Shown here: piece after piece, positions 24,644 through 34,861 of the stretch
How the letters are laid out: each line of letters opens with the position of its first letter
Numbering within the stretch: position 1 is the stretch's first letter
NCBI GenBank assembly: GCA_022059125.1
Contig: JAEUWY010000016.1
Location: 124,001-188,000 of the forward strand
Reading direction: 5' to 3'
Source: Corynespora cassiicola
Lineage: Eukaryota > Ascomycota > Dothideomycetes > Pleosporales > Corynesporascaceae
Length of the DNA: 64,000 nt
Notes under the pieces: generated by a model
What the model was told of the DNA's origin: nothing
Seen by the model: only the letters and a program-made list of their open reading frames with translations
Database searches by the model: none
Program-made: the position numbers and the translations under genes

Positions 24644-25184
24644 TCACTTGACGCCGAAGCCGCTCTCTCCAGACTTGGTCGACATGTCAGAGTGCTCGAC
24701 CCCGGAGACTCTGGCCGCCGAGGGGCCCTGGTGCAGGTACTGGACAAACTCCTTGATGGCGTCGTCGCTGCCCTGAGCCTCGCCTTGGACCTGGTTGGAT
24801 CAGCCGTGCTCGCAGCGGAAGCAAGCACCAAGCGCCATGCTAGGGGAAGCGCACCGTGCCGTCGGAAGCGTTGGTCACGTAGCCCGTAACTCCGATGCTC
24901 TTGGCCTGCTTGACCGTAAAGTGCCTAGGGAGCTCCGTCAGAATAGGGCGCCCAGGGCGAGGGGGGTAGGGCAGATTGCAATGGCGAACCTGAAGTTGAC
25001 ACCTGGAGGGGCTCGTCAGCATTGACGCGGCATGGCGAACGAAACAATCGTCGGGGCGTGTGTGGTGGTGGAGCACTCACCCTGCACCTGGCCATCGACC
25101 TTGAACTGGATCTGTGCTATATCAGGCCGCGTGCTATAGGATCAGCCGTGGAGCGGAGCGCGGGCTTACCCGCTTGCTGGACAT
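24644..25184 (-). CDS. Acylphosphatase
   Basis: Five small exons on the minus strand: 25184-25170, 25111-25081, 25002-24990 (13 nt), 24924-24855 and 24790-24644, giving 91 residues, the usual length. Acylphosphatase hydrolyses carboxyl-phosphate bonds of acyl phosphates in the cytosol. The spliced protein shows the signature GQVQGVNFR with catalytic Arg20, then VTGYVTN with catalytic Asn38, then VQGEAQG and the ending SGFGVK. Every join agrees in phase. The third intron starts GTTCGC, a weak donor, but without it the frame breaks. No single open frame shows this gene; it was found from fragments of the family motif in different frames. Confidence 0.88.
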
Positions 25185-26084
25185 GTTGCTGGCTGCGCGG
25201 GAGAAGAAGCGTCTCATTCACTGCTGTACTCGGGGGTGTCGTTGCTGCTCTGAGGATCAGGCAGTGGGTGAGTAGGTTGGTCTCTCAGAACGCGTCCACC
25301 ACATGGCCCTCTTCGCACGCTGCAGCTGCAGGGCCGCGACGTCATGGTGATCTTCCATCGCAGTTTCGGCCTGGCGGCCACCACTACCACCGCCACAGCC
25401 CTGGAGCCATGGAGCCCTGGAGCCCTGGAGCCCTGGAGCCCTGGAGCCGCCGGATGCTTCCTCCTTGTCAGCTACCGTCCGATCTAGGCACAACAGCGTC
25501 CTTTCACGCGCTAGCTCGCGCGCAACCCCTGACCCCCTGTGCCTGGCCCCGTGCCTGGCCATGCCCTGCGGTGCCTGCGGGGGCGCGCCCCTCGAGAAAG
25601 GCACACGACGCTGCCCCGGGCGTGCTCTGAGGCCCTCTGAAACGGCGCTGCACCGGCTCAGACAGAGTGCTCTTCGGCCTTGTCGCAGGGCCGGCGGTGG
25701 AAAGCGCATCCGCGTCCGCAGCGTCACGTAAGCCAGGCGCTAGCGGAAGAGGCGCAAATGAGGCAGCGGTCCATTTGTGATTTCGCGTTGTTTTGCTCGC
25801 GTCGCTAGGTTGAAACCCTTAATCAAACCAAACCCTTTTGCCCTCGGCGACACATCACCACCTCCAGACTGCCCGCCAGCCCACCCATGAGACCGCAAAA
25901 GCAACCACAGCCTGGTCCTCTGCCGTAGCCACGCCCAACCCCACGCCTGCACTGCACTGCACTGCACTGCACCGCGCTGCACCCGTGAACAGACGCCCCC
26001 CGCACGCAATATATATTTGCTGCTCCCTGCCCGCTCGCGCCCAGAGCACCCCCGAGCGAGCCCCTATCGATCTCGAGATCAACC
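25185..26084. other. Divergent intergenic region with 8-mer and 5-mer repeats
   Basis: This separates the acylphosphatase and the 520-residue gene, which point away from each other. An 8-mer GCCCTGGA is repeated six times at 25398-25445 (second copy GCCATGGA). A CTGCA pentamer run lies at about 25946-25970, near the likely 5' leader of the next gene. No gene is supportable here. Confidence 0.6.
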
Positions 26085-27647
26085 ATGGACACGACGGCCT
26101 CCCCACCACCCGACGAGCGCGCCTCGTCGTCGTCGCCAGAGCCGTGGGCCACCCCGTCGCTGGCCCTCAATGCCGTGCCCCAACTCGACCGCTCCGTCTC
26201 CACGGCCTCGTCCGTCTCGTCCGTCTCGGGCCGCTCGGCCAGCTCTCGACTTTCAGACAGCGGCATTCCGGGGCGGAGGAGAGGATACATGCGCCCCGAG
26301 GGCACCGAGTTCTCGCAGTCGGCCAAGAACAGAGAGAGCGTCATGAACCTGGGCACCATTGCCCACCTGCAGTACTATTTTGCCCGGACCGGCCTGCTGG
26401 ACACGGCGACGGGGCGCGTGTCCAAGGGCAGGAAGCCGGGCTCGCGCACAGCGAGCGGCACCGAGCAGCCCGGCTCTGGCATCGAGGGGGACATGTCTAC
26501 GCTGTCGCTGGCCTCGCCGGACGGAACCACCGACCACTTGGGGGAGGGCTTGGTCGAGTCGCCCCTCGACGAGACGGCATCCATGAGCTGGGAGGACACC
26601 GAGCCCATGATGCTCCCGCCGACTGTCAGCACCTACAAAACCACGCCCGTATACGTGCCTCCCCCGCCGGATATGACAATCCTACGCCGCGAACTGCGAG
26701 AATCGCTCGAAGAGGCCATGAAGCACCTGCGGGAGCTCGAGAAGGGTTTTGGCAAGCCGGACGAGACGCAGCTCAAGGCAAAGCCCAGCGGAGGCGGCGG
26801 CCACAGCAGGGCCAACAGCACGGCCGTACGACACTCGGCTGATGCCCCCGGGTGGTACGAGATACAGGGGCTGAACCTGCTCGACGTCACGACACTTGCC
26901 ATTCGGGCCGCAAAGAACTACTACACGGCACACGAGGAGCCGCAGCGACTGTACGCCATCAAGTCAGAGCGTGAGATCCGAAAAGAGCTGTACGAGGTGT
27001 TGGAGGTGCTCAAACGGCTTGCCATCCGCAATTTCGCCAACGGCGTCCAACCTTACGAGGTGTCCGGGCTCAAGGACTGGGTCAATGGCATCGGCAAGCT
27101 GCTCGACACGGAAGAAGAGAAGGAGTGGTTAGAGCAGGAAGAGCGGGAGAGCTGGAGCTGGCGCGAGGGCGACTGGACGGGCCGGGAGAGGGAGAGGGAG
27201 CTCATGTTCCTCAAGTCGTTTGACAAGGAGGCAGAACCTCTCCCGGACTGGACAGACCCAGAAGAGGGCGAGCTGCCTACGCCGTTCCTGGCCGCGGTAC
27301 AGAATGGGCTGCGGCTCGTCTACCTACACAACACGCTGGTCAGAAAGTCGCGGCGGCAGTTTGAGGAGATCAAGCAGTACCATACCGACACGGCCAAGCC
27401 GTACCGTTGCGCCGACAACCTGCGGTACTGGGTCAAGGCGGCGGAGCTGCGGTGGGACATCAAGCTCGACGTGGACGTCATGGGCGTAGTGCACGGCGAC
27501 GACGCCACGGCGTGGAAGAAGTTGGACGCGGCGATTCTCCAGTGGTGCAAGGGCGTCCGCGAGGAGATTATCGAAGAGTGGAAGCAGCAAAAGAACATGG
27601 CCAAGACGCCGACGCTCCAAATCGATCCCAATTACGAGGCGGAATAG
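26085..27647 (+). CDS. Conserved-looking hypothetical protein, 520 residues
   Basis: A single exon of 520 codons with strong G/C third positions and an ATG in good context (CAACC before it). The first 80 residues are Ser/Pro-rich and likely disordered. A more conserved-looking segment starts at about residue 87 (MNLGTIAHLQYYFARTG). A Glu/Arg-rich helix lies near 205-225, and a second very acidic, Trp-containing helix near 340-375. No signal peptide or membrane segment is visible. I do not recognise the family. Base composition is like that of the KAR9 gene next to it, which fits a core-genome gene. Confidence 0.85.
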   Translation: MDTTASPPPDERASSSSPEPWATPSLALNAVPQLDRSVSTASSVSSVSGRSASSRLSDSGIPGRRRGYMRPEGTEFSQSAKNRESVMNLGTIAHLQYYFARTGLLDTATGRVSKGRKPGSRTASGTEQPGSGIEGDMSTLSLASPDGTTDHLGEGLVESPLDETASMSWEDTEPMMLPPTVSTYKTTPVYVPPPPDMTILRRELRESLEEAMKHLRELEKGFGKPDETQLKAKPSGGGGHSRANSTAVRHSADAPGWYEIQGLNLLDVTTLAIRAAKNYYTAHEEPQRLYAIKSEREIRKELYEVLEVLKRLAIRNFANGVQPYEVSGLKDWVNGIGKLLDTEEEKEWLEQEERESWSWREGDWTGRERERELMFLKSFDKEAEPLPDWTDPEEGELPTPFLAAVQNGLRLVYLHNTLVRKSRRQFEEIKQYHTDTAKPYRCADNLRYWVKAAELRWDIKLDVDVMGVVHGDDATAWKKLDAAILQWCKGVREEIIEEWKQQKNMAKTPTLQIDPNYEAE

Positions 27648-28825
27648 GGGCGGTTTGGCCGCGTCGACTGGAGCAGCAGCAGCAGCATCTCCCATTCGTT
27701 GTTCATGGTTTCCTACATACACCTACCCTAATTTGTACACGACGCATCCGACAGTTGACGACTCGGTATTAGCAGCGGTTGGATACGTTTTTTCCTATTT
27801 CCCCCCCTCCCCCCTCCGGCACGCTTGCGGAATGGCTTCGCCGTCTGGCAAAGGACATGGATAGGGGGCGAGCTAGACAGCCTCGGACGACCCAAGTGGC
27901 TGGTCGCTAGGGCTGCTTTGGACGAGGGACAAATTGTGCCCCCCGCAGAGGCGAACCGTTTTGGCCGTGGACGACCGTCACTGTGTCCATGCACCTTACC
28001 TTCATTTCATTTCTCGTCAGCAGGGCCGCACGGCAGCAGGCCCTGAGTTAGATACCCCCGAATCACAGCAGCATTTTGGCAGACAGACAGGCGGCAGGCG
28101 AAAGGCGACAGGCGACAGGCGGTAGACAGACATTAGGTCCCATAGTAATCAAGACAGTCAGACGATGCAATGGCAAGGCAAGGCGTGCGGGACCCGTGGC
28201 AGTACCCGGACATGACGTGCAGCAGCAGCAGCAGCGAGCAGCAGCAGCAGAGCGGGCAAGCCGAGCAAGCCGAGCAGGGAGTCGGCGTTACAGGTGAAAT
28301 TGACTTGAGCTTCTGGAAGCCGGGGTGGGCCTGTCCGAGCGCCGATGGTGGTTCGGGCAACGGCCAGCAGGTGCGCCACGGCTCGTCTCAGAACAGGTGG
28401 TCACGGTGGCAGCGTTTGCTCGGGCGTGGAGGAGCAGGTACAGGAGTTGTGCATGTCGCATATAGAGGCGGGCGTGCTGTTTGGTACTTTTGGGGTCGCT
28501 GTGCTGCCGCCGTGCTGTCGCTGTGCTGTCGCTGTGCTGTCGCCTCGCTGATCGCATCCCCTTGGACACGCACGACTGGCCGTCCCGTGACCCGGCCGCC
28601 GCCAGACACGTACACAGCACGTACACAACCCCCAGCACAAATCTTACGCGAACCAAGCCCCAGCCCGCTCTCGCCGCCGCCAGCGCCAGCCCGCGCAGGG
28701 GACCTGAGCGACGCGCGACGTCGCCCAACAAGCTCCAGCTGGCTCCATATTCCCCGAACGGACGCTGCTCCAGCGCTCCAGTGCTCCAGCACACCTGGAT
28801 ACCCTCCCGCGCGCTGCTCTCAGAA
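27648..28825. other. Intergenic; CAG-rich and CTGTGCTGTCG-type repeats, KAR9 5' flank
   Basis: No separate gene is supportable. CAG triplet runs lie at about 28219-28252. A repeat built on GCTGTGCTGTC lies at about 28498-28545. The KAR9 frame stays open for 354 nt upstream of its first ATG but has no ATG in that stretch. Confidence 0.5.
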
Positions 28826-28837
28826 CATGTCCCGATG
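28826..28837 (+). promoter_or_regulatory. Minimal upstream ORF (Met-Ser-Arg-stop) overlapping the KAR9 start
   Basis: An ATG at 28826 opens a three-codon frame whose TGA (28835-28837) overlaps the KAR9 ATG (28835-28837) as ATGA. A ribosome using the first ATG would end exactly at the KAR9 start. This arrangement is compatible with stop-restart translation or with leaky scanning; which occurs cannot be told from sequence. Confidence 0.45.
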
Positions 28838-31800
28838 AGCAGCCCGCGAGCACCGCCCACGCCCGCGCCAGCAGCAGCCCAGCACCCCGCCGCCGCTCCT
28901 CCCCGTCCCAACTCTGATGTGGCCGCGTCCAGCACAACACCGCCTTTCCCCATCCGACCCGCCCACTCCACCGCGACACCCTCTCCCTCCCTCCCAGCCA
29001 CCGCTGCCAGCACATCGCGCCCCGGCTCGTCGCTCTCGCCCTCGCCCTCGCCCTCGGCCCTCGACCGCCTCCAGCACGACGCCCCCCGCAAGCTTGCTCG
29101 CAACGTCTCCCCGGGCCTGCTGGCCCGCATGAAATTCCTCAACCAGCCTGCCGACGCCCCCAAGCCCCAGGCCCCAGTGCTGCCCCAACACGTCGGCCGC
29201 ATCTCAGAGTCCAAGATCCGCGAGCTCGACGACTTCCACCGCGACCGCACCGTCCGCATCGAGCGCCGCGGCACCACCTGGAGCCGCTCCAGCAGTCAGG
29301 TCGGCACGCCTCGCCTGATCGCCCAGCTCACGGGCGAGAGCCAGATCAGCGTGCCGACGTTGGCCATGGACCAGAGCCCGCCGCCGGGCTTCGAGAGCGA
29401 CCGCAGCAGCTTCGTCTCCACCAGCGACCGCGTGCTGCCGTCCGACTCTGAGGCCGGCGACCACCTGGCCGAGGACACGCAAAAGTACCGCCTGCCCGAC
29501 ATCACAAAGACAAAGAGCCTCAGCCAGTCCATCGCCGAGACCACGCCCACCGAAGACCTGACCCGCCCGCCCACCCCGCCCCCCAAGGACACGCCGCCGC
29601 TGCTCCCTGCCGACGAGGTCTCGGTGCTCGACAGCAACAATGGCATCGACGTTGAGGCCTACTTTGAGCGCCGCCACTTTTCGCGCGCCACCTCCATCTA
29701 CACCCTCTCGCGCGCCAGCTTCACCAATCAGATCCAGCAGCTAACCTCCATAAAGCTCCCCCCGCCCGACTCGCTCTCGTCCGAGATTGCCGCCCTGCCC
29801 AACTCGACGGCCGCCGGACGGGCGCTGCACAGCGCCGCCAACCAGATCAAGCTGTGGATGTCTAAGGCCTCCGAGGTGCTCAACGGCCTGGACGCAGAGG
29901 ACGACGTCGAGTGGGCTGCCGCCGCTGGCCGCGAGGGCCTCGAAGAGGTCGACGCCGCCATTGGCAAGTTCGAGGGCCTCGTCACCGTCTACATCATCGC
30001 CATTGAGGACCTGCAGTCGCGCCCCGACATTGCCTCCCTGCCGCTCAAGGACCAGACGACACTCGTGTCCCAGATGGAGGATGTCGTCAACGGCTGGACC
30101 AAGATCAAGCAGACGCTCAAGGGCATCAAGGCCCAGGTCGAGATCGCCATGGAGTGGGAAGAGCTGTGGAACACGGTCCTGGGCGAGATTGGCTTCGAGA
30201 TTGAGAACCTGAGCCGCCTGGTCTTTGAGATGGAGGAGCGACGGCACCGCGCCATTAGCGATTCCGTGGCCGAGTCGGCCGAGAAGTTTGACATTGCAGA
30301 CCTGGAGACGATAGTCGAGGAAACGCCGCGCCAGGCGCGCGCCCAGAATAACCGCTTCAGCGTGCCGACCATGTCTGTGCTGTCGCCCATCTCGCCCATT
30401 CCCCAGATTGAGCAGGAGAACTCGAGATTGTTGGCCCTGTTCGCCAAGTTGCAGCCGCTGCGCGCCTCCTTGGACTTTCTCCCCATGCGCCTGTCCTCAT
30501 TCCAGATGCGAGCGAACCGAATCTTTCCCTCTGCCTGTGAAGAGCTGAACCGACGAAAAGAGGTACTCGAGAAGCAGGAGAAGAAGCTCGAGTCCGATGC
30601 CGATGCCCTGCGAGAGGAGCTCGGCGAGGACAAGTGGGTGCACAGCTTCCGCCAAGCTGGCAGCAAGGCTATTGCCATGTACGATTCGCTCATGAAGAGC
30701 ATTCAGAGGCTGCGGCAGGCGATAAACGAGGGTGATGACGAGAAGCTGGGATCTAGGATTTCCACGTACAAGGACAAGAGGGAACACTACCCCCCGTCCA
30801 TGAGACGGGTCCTTGAGCTTATCGATATAGAGATGAAGAACCGCTCCACCGTCAACGGCGAGATTCTCCGCATTCAGCAGGATGTTCGTCAGAAGGTTTC
30901 GGACCTGGAGCTAGAGACCAAGGAGGTGGACCTGATCCTGGGCGAACTCAACACGACCCGCACGCTACGTGACTCGGTATCGACGGTTCTGTCCGCACGC
31001 ACCGAGGCTTCATTGACCGGGTCCGCGCTCGACACCCCCAACAGCTCTCCTGCGTCGTCCGTCATCATGAGCCGCAAGAGCGGCGAGTATGTCACGCCGG
31101 TGGGCAAAAAGTCCCGCCAGCCTAGCTCGTCGAGCACCCAATCTTCGGTCCCCACCAATCGCCGCTACTCTGGCCTGCCCACCAGCACACACAACCTCCC
31201 GCGCAAGTCGTTGACGACATCACGCTTGGAGACCATTTCTGCCCCTCGGACCATGACGTCCACCGCCACCCCGGCTCGATCTAGCCGCTCCATCACGCCT
31301 GGCTCCGATACCCCTGCTAACAAGCCCCGGTGGAACTCTAGCACAAACATGCGCGACACCATGGTCGGCCACAACTTCAAGCCGCTGTCAGTGACCACGC
31401 CTTCCCCGTACCGCAAAGACGCAACCCCTGCGCGCACTCTCCGCAGCACATCGGGCCAGTCGTCCATCCCTGTGCGTAGTCCACTAGGCCGCAGTACTCT
31501 GTCTCCGCCCACCCTTACTACCCGATCTGTGTCTGCCACTCCTGGTCAGGCCTCTGTGAGGCGGCCTCTGGCAAGCCCAATGCAAGCCCCGTCGACCCCA
31601 TCTCGCGGCAGTTTGCCAGGCCAGAGCACCCCCGGCTCGCATTCCAAGCTCTCTGCCGGGACACCTGGATCAGGCCGCCGGTCTGCAATCAACGAGGAAG
31701 AAGGCGAGAGCACAGCAACCGAGGAAAGCCCCATAGTGCGTCGGACGCGACCAGCCAGCGCCATGAACAGCCGGAGGGTCAGCCTCCTGCCCACCCCAAA

Positions 31801-32035
31801 ACAGCGCACGAGCTCCGGATCCGGAATGTCGTCCCTGACCACCGGAATAGGGGCCACCCCTGGACGCAGCGCGAGCAGGCTCAACCACGCCGACGAGGGG
31901 CGAAAGAGCAGGGCTGGAGCTCCGGGCAATGGGCGGACGAGCCAGCTCAATGGACGTACCAGCCAGCTCAATGGGCGGACAAGCCAGCTCGATGGACGCA
32001 AATCGAGCCTTGAGGATCGGCCCAAGTGGCGATAG
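28835..32035 (+). CDS. KAR9: KAR9-family spindle-orientation protein
   Basis: A single exon of 1,066 residues from the first ATG in frame. Kar9 links cytoplasmic microtubule plus ends, through Bim1/EB1, to myosin V for spindle positioning. The family's helical domain is recognisable, starting around DVEAYFERRHFSRATSIYTL and continuing through long helices such as MEWEELWNTVLGEIGFEIE. The N-terminus (about 200 residues) and the last 350 residues are Ser/Thr/Pro-rich and basic. An SxIP-type EB1-binding motif, SSIP followed by Val-Arg, lies at residues 876-879. The C-terminus carries a 21-nt tandem repeat encoding NGRTSQL three times from 31928, then a variant DGRKSSL. Confidence 0.85.
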   Translation: MSSPRAPPTPAPAAAQHPAAAPPRPNSDVAASSTTPPFPIRPAHSTATPSPSLPATAASTSRPGSSLSPSPSPSALDRLQHDAPRKLARNVSPGLLARMKFLNQPADAPKPQAPVLPQHVGRISESKIRELDDFHRDRTVRIERRGTTWSRSSSQVGTPRLIAQLTGESQISVPTLAMDQSPPPGFESDRSSFVSTSDRVLPSDSEAGDHLAEDTQKYRLPDITKTKSLSQSIAETTPTEDLTRPPTPPPKDTPPLLPADEVSVLDSNNGIDVEAYFERRHFSRATSIYTLSRASFTNQIQQLTSIKLPPPDSLSSEIAALPNSTAAGRALHSAANQIKLWMSKASEVLNGLDAEDDVEWAAAAGREGLEEVDAAIGKFEGLVTVYIIAIEDLQSRPDIASLPLKDQTTLVSQMEDVVNGWTKIKQTLKGIKAQVEIAMEWEELWNTVLGEIGFEIENLSRLVFEMEERRHRAISDSVAESAEKFDIADLETIVEETPRQARAQNNRFSVPTMSVLSPISPIPQIEQENSRLLALFAKLQPLRASLDFLPMRLSSFQMRANRIFPSACEELNRRKEVLEKQEKKLESDADALREELGEDKWVHSFRQAGSKAIAMYDSLMKSIQRLRQAINEGDDEKLGSRISTYKDKREHYPPSMRRVLELIDIEMKNRSTVNGEILRIQQDVRQKVSDLELETKEVDLILGELNTTRTLRDSVSTVLSARTEASLTGSALDTPNSSPASSVIMSRKSGEYVTPVGKKSRQPSSSSTQSSVPTNRRYSGLPTSTHNLPRKSLTTSRLETISAPRTMTSTATPARSSRSITPGSDTPANKPRWNSSTNMRDTMVGHNFKPLSVTTPSPYRKDATPARTLRSTSGQSSIPVRSPLGRSTLSPPTLTTRSVSATPGQASVRRPLASPMQAPSTPSRGSLPGQSTPGSHSKLSAGTPGSGRRSAINEEEGESTATEESPIVRRTRPASAMNSRRVSLLPTPKQRTSSGSGMSSLTTGIGATPGRSASRLNHADEGRKSRAGAPGNGRTSQLNGRTSQLNGRTSQLDGRKSSLEDRPKWR
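31928..31990 (+). repeat. In-frame 21-nt tandem repeat in KAR9 C-terminus
   Basis: Three near-identical 21-nt units encode NGRTSQL in a row. A fourth diverged unit follows (DGRKSSL). The repeat length is a multiple of three, so copy-number change would keep the frame. Confidence 0.75.
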
Positions 32036-33271
32036 AGGGACAGCAGCTTGAAGAGTCGTTGTCCATGCGTGCGCCGAGGCGTCTTGACGAATATGTACGA
32101 TTGACGATTGTGCCATGGTCCCTCTCTCTCCCTCGCCTGCCTCCTACCCCTCTTCTTTGGGTCTCGCTGTCCCCGGTTTTGCAATGCGGGGCTCTCGCCA
32201 TGGCAAACCCTTTTTTTACCTTGAACACTTCTACCTAACCCTCTTTTTTGGTTTCCACAATTTGCAGCATCGATCGATTCCCCCCGTGTCCTGATCTGCA
32301 CCTGGCGTTTTTCTCCCCCATCTGTTTGACGGGCGGTGTAATGGAAGGAGTTTAACTGTTTTTTTTGTCGTCATCATCGACATTTATCGTCGGCATTGTC
32401 GTATTTGCAGACATTTTTTTCTCTCTCTTTCTATGCGTGGTTTATAGGGGGTGGGCATGGCGTGGAAAGATTCCAAGCGCTTCTTTTTTTTAGGCTCTCG
32501 TTTGGGTTGATGGGAGGGTGGCCTGGCTGGCTGGTTGGTGTGTTGGGTGTGAAGGAGAGTTTATCATCCTATACCCCCCATGGCGTTTTTTTCTCTGTCT
32601 TTTTCTTCTTTTTTTTGAGGGAGGGGAGGGGGAACGTTCTTTATCGAGGGGAAGGGTGAGGGAGAAGGGAGGGTGGGTAGATAGGAAAGAAAAGATACCA
32701 ATGAGAGGTTTTGGGGAAAAAATGCTGCTGGCCTTTTTGCGTGATGTGTGGCGGTGTGTGTGTGCGTGATGTGTACGTGCTCTGCGTATATAGGCTCTAT
32801 GCAGGTCAGCTTGTTATAGCAGGGTGGGCGGGTATTATGGCAGGAAGGGCGATAGTGGACAAGTACGTTACTTCCGGCAGGTAGGATGGGGTGGGGAAGA
32901 AGGGAGGGGAGGGACCTTAACAGCATGCGTTAAGACAGCGTTTTGGATCCGCCGCGCTGGGAGGGGGTTAGCGCGGTGTGGAGTGGGGTGCGGTGGAGCG
33001 CGGTGGGGTTGTTTGGGGGGTTTGAAGGTTGGTGGGCGGTGTGTGGAGCGGATGGTTTGGAGTATGGGGGGAGTGGTAGGGCTGTGGGTCGTTTTTAGGG
33101 GGTAGCATAGGGGATCTGAGGTTCGAGGATTGGGCGGAAAAGAGGTTTGTTCGATGGTCAAGGAAGGTATAGCATGGACATTTTCCATATCTGGGTCTGA
33201 GGTATCTGGCCTTGGGCCTGCGGTGGGAAGGAAAACAAATATAGACCGTCGATATTATACAACCCGAGACA
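32036..33271. other. Intergenic; T-rich then G-rich
   Basis: No gene is supportable. The strand composition swings from T-rich (about 32200-32620) to G-rich (about 32620-33120), which produces long spurious frames. Confidence 0.55.
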
Positions 33272-33780
33272 TCAGCGGCGCCAAACACTCGCTATGTCAT
33301 CAAAGGACTTTTCATCCGTGATGGTGGTTGGCTCTGAACCAAGAATATCTCTCCTGAGCTTAGCAGCCTTTTCTTTAAGGTCTTCAGCCTTGCAGATGGC
33401 CGTGGCACCGCCCAATTTTCTTAGAGCGATGCTTAAATAGCACATGTTTGGTGCTTTCTCACATTGGGTTGGGTCTTCCTAAAGAGCCACTTAGGATGAC
33501 ATATTGATCATGCAGAACATAAGTTGATAGTCACAAACAATGCGAACGTCAATATCATTCCGGATACATGACCTCTACAAAGACTTCTGGAACGTAGTTC
33601 AGAGTTCTACCAAGAAAAGCGGGGCTCAACGCCAACTCTAGTAGACTGGTGGGAAAATTGCGGCGAGTAGGCGTTACACAAATTCGCTCTGCGATCACCA
33701 AACATACGGCCATACCAACGCTATATGGCAAGCCCATATGTACTCTTATTGAAACTATCAATTTCTTCTGTAAGATAGGG
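33272..33780 (-). pseudogene. 3' fragment of an unidentified gene
   Basis: Two minus-strand stretches look coding. The last exon, 33478-33272 after a CTTTAG acceptor, reads 68 residues beginning EDPTQCEKAPNM and ending SVWRR at a TGA. An upstream stretch, about 33767-33555 after TTACAG, reads VSIRVHMGLPYSVGMAV and ends at a stop at VEVMYPE; I cannot join the two cleanly. The GLPYS-type phrase weakly recalls the C-terminal part of MmgE/PrpD enzymes, but I would not name it on that. The N-terminal part of any such gene is absent: its place is taken by a C12 run (33862-33873) and the start of the amidase fragment. It is most likely a gene remnant. Confidence 0.4.
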
Positions 33781-33905
33781 CAACAGATAAATCTCCTAAA
33801 TCTGAACTTCGTATCCTTTAGCTTTAAAGGGGCCGGCCTCTCTGCTCTGCAGTATCTATATCCCCCCCCCCCTTTTGAAAACGGCCCTGCGAAAATACTT
33901 TGAGA

Positions 33906-34861
33906 ATGAGTTCTATATCCGTAGACGAAGTTTCATTGGCCCGTATTGGCCAAGTTTCCTATCATATTCGATTTCCCCCTGCAGTGAGCGGTGATAAACT
34001 CCATGTCGTCGGCCACAGTCTTACTAGTTGCTATAGCTCGAAAAATCTTCTTTCGCCCCCAAAACACAGCCCACTTTGGTCATTGATTCGCATTTGGCCG
34101 TCAGTGGGCTTGCTGTCAGGTTGAAAGACCTTATTTTTCGGTTCCAGAGCGAGGATGATGTTTTGACTGGCGAGTTTGCACGGAGTGCTACGGTATTTGT
34201 AAACTGCATCGAAGAAGATACGCCGCACTGGTCTGCACTGCAAACAGAATGTAATAATTTCATGCCAGATCGCAAATTGCTAAGCATCGGATCCAACGTC
34301 TCACTCCCCAAAGGTCCGTATTTTTGGAGAAGCAATGCTCTCTATGAAGCCTGGCGTCTTTATCCAGATAGCCTGAGCGCCTTCGTAACATCTGTAGTGC
34401 CAACTACAAATGCATTTAGGTTAATCACTACGACTGCTTAGTAAGATGTAGACGTTTAATGGCAATCCAGGTTTGAACCTCTCAGCGCCACTACTGAAGA
34501 CGGGGATTCGTTAGCCGTCGCTGTTCCCTCGCGCCTATACTTTGAGCAAACCGAAGAGAAGCCACTGAATGGCAAGCGCATCGGAATCAAGGACAACATA
34601 CAATTGGTGGGGGTCAAGACAATAAATGGTAATCGGGCGTACACAGAATGTTACAGCCCACAAGATGAGACTGCGGACATTGTAAAGAAATTGATCCACC
34701 AGGGAGCCGTAGTTATCGGAAAGCAAAGGTTCAATGCTTTTGCTGGCTCAGAAAAGCCACCAGATCAGTGCATTGGCTATTTTTCTCCTTGGAATCCACG
34801 GGTAGATGGCTATCTAAGAACGGCGGGGAGCACTTCTGGTGGTGGCAGCTATTTAAATTAA
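33906..34861 (+). pseudogene. Truncated amidase-signature gene
   Basis: Exons 33906-33983, 34037-34419 and 34471-34861 splice in frame (GTGAGC/ATAG and GTTAAT/CCAG introns) to 283 residues. The third exon carries the amidase signature start: RIGIKDNIQ with the catalytic Lys, then the Gly/Ser segment GSTSGGGSY. It then ends at a stop just inside an A+T-rich block that begins at about 34857. Amidases of this kind are normally around twice as long, so the C-terminal half, including the rest of the substrate site, is missing. Reading frames and splice sites upstream are intact, which suggests recent loss. It lies head to head with the minus-strand gene fragment. Confidence 0.75.

Noticed and set aside
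28481..28834. N-terminal extension of KAR9
   Set aside because: The frame is open but has no ATG, and an upstream out-of-frame ATG lies just before the main start.
28288..29277. Long minus-strand frame opposite the KAR9 N-terminus
   Set aside because: It is the antisense of a G+C-rich coding region, has low-complexity Ala/Gly/Arg content and no domain; the plus strand encodes KAR9.
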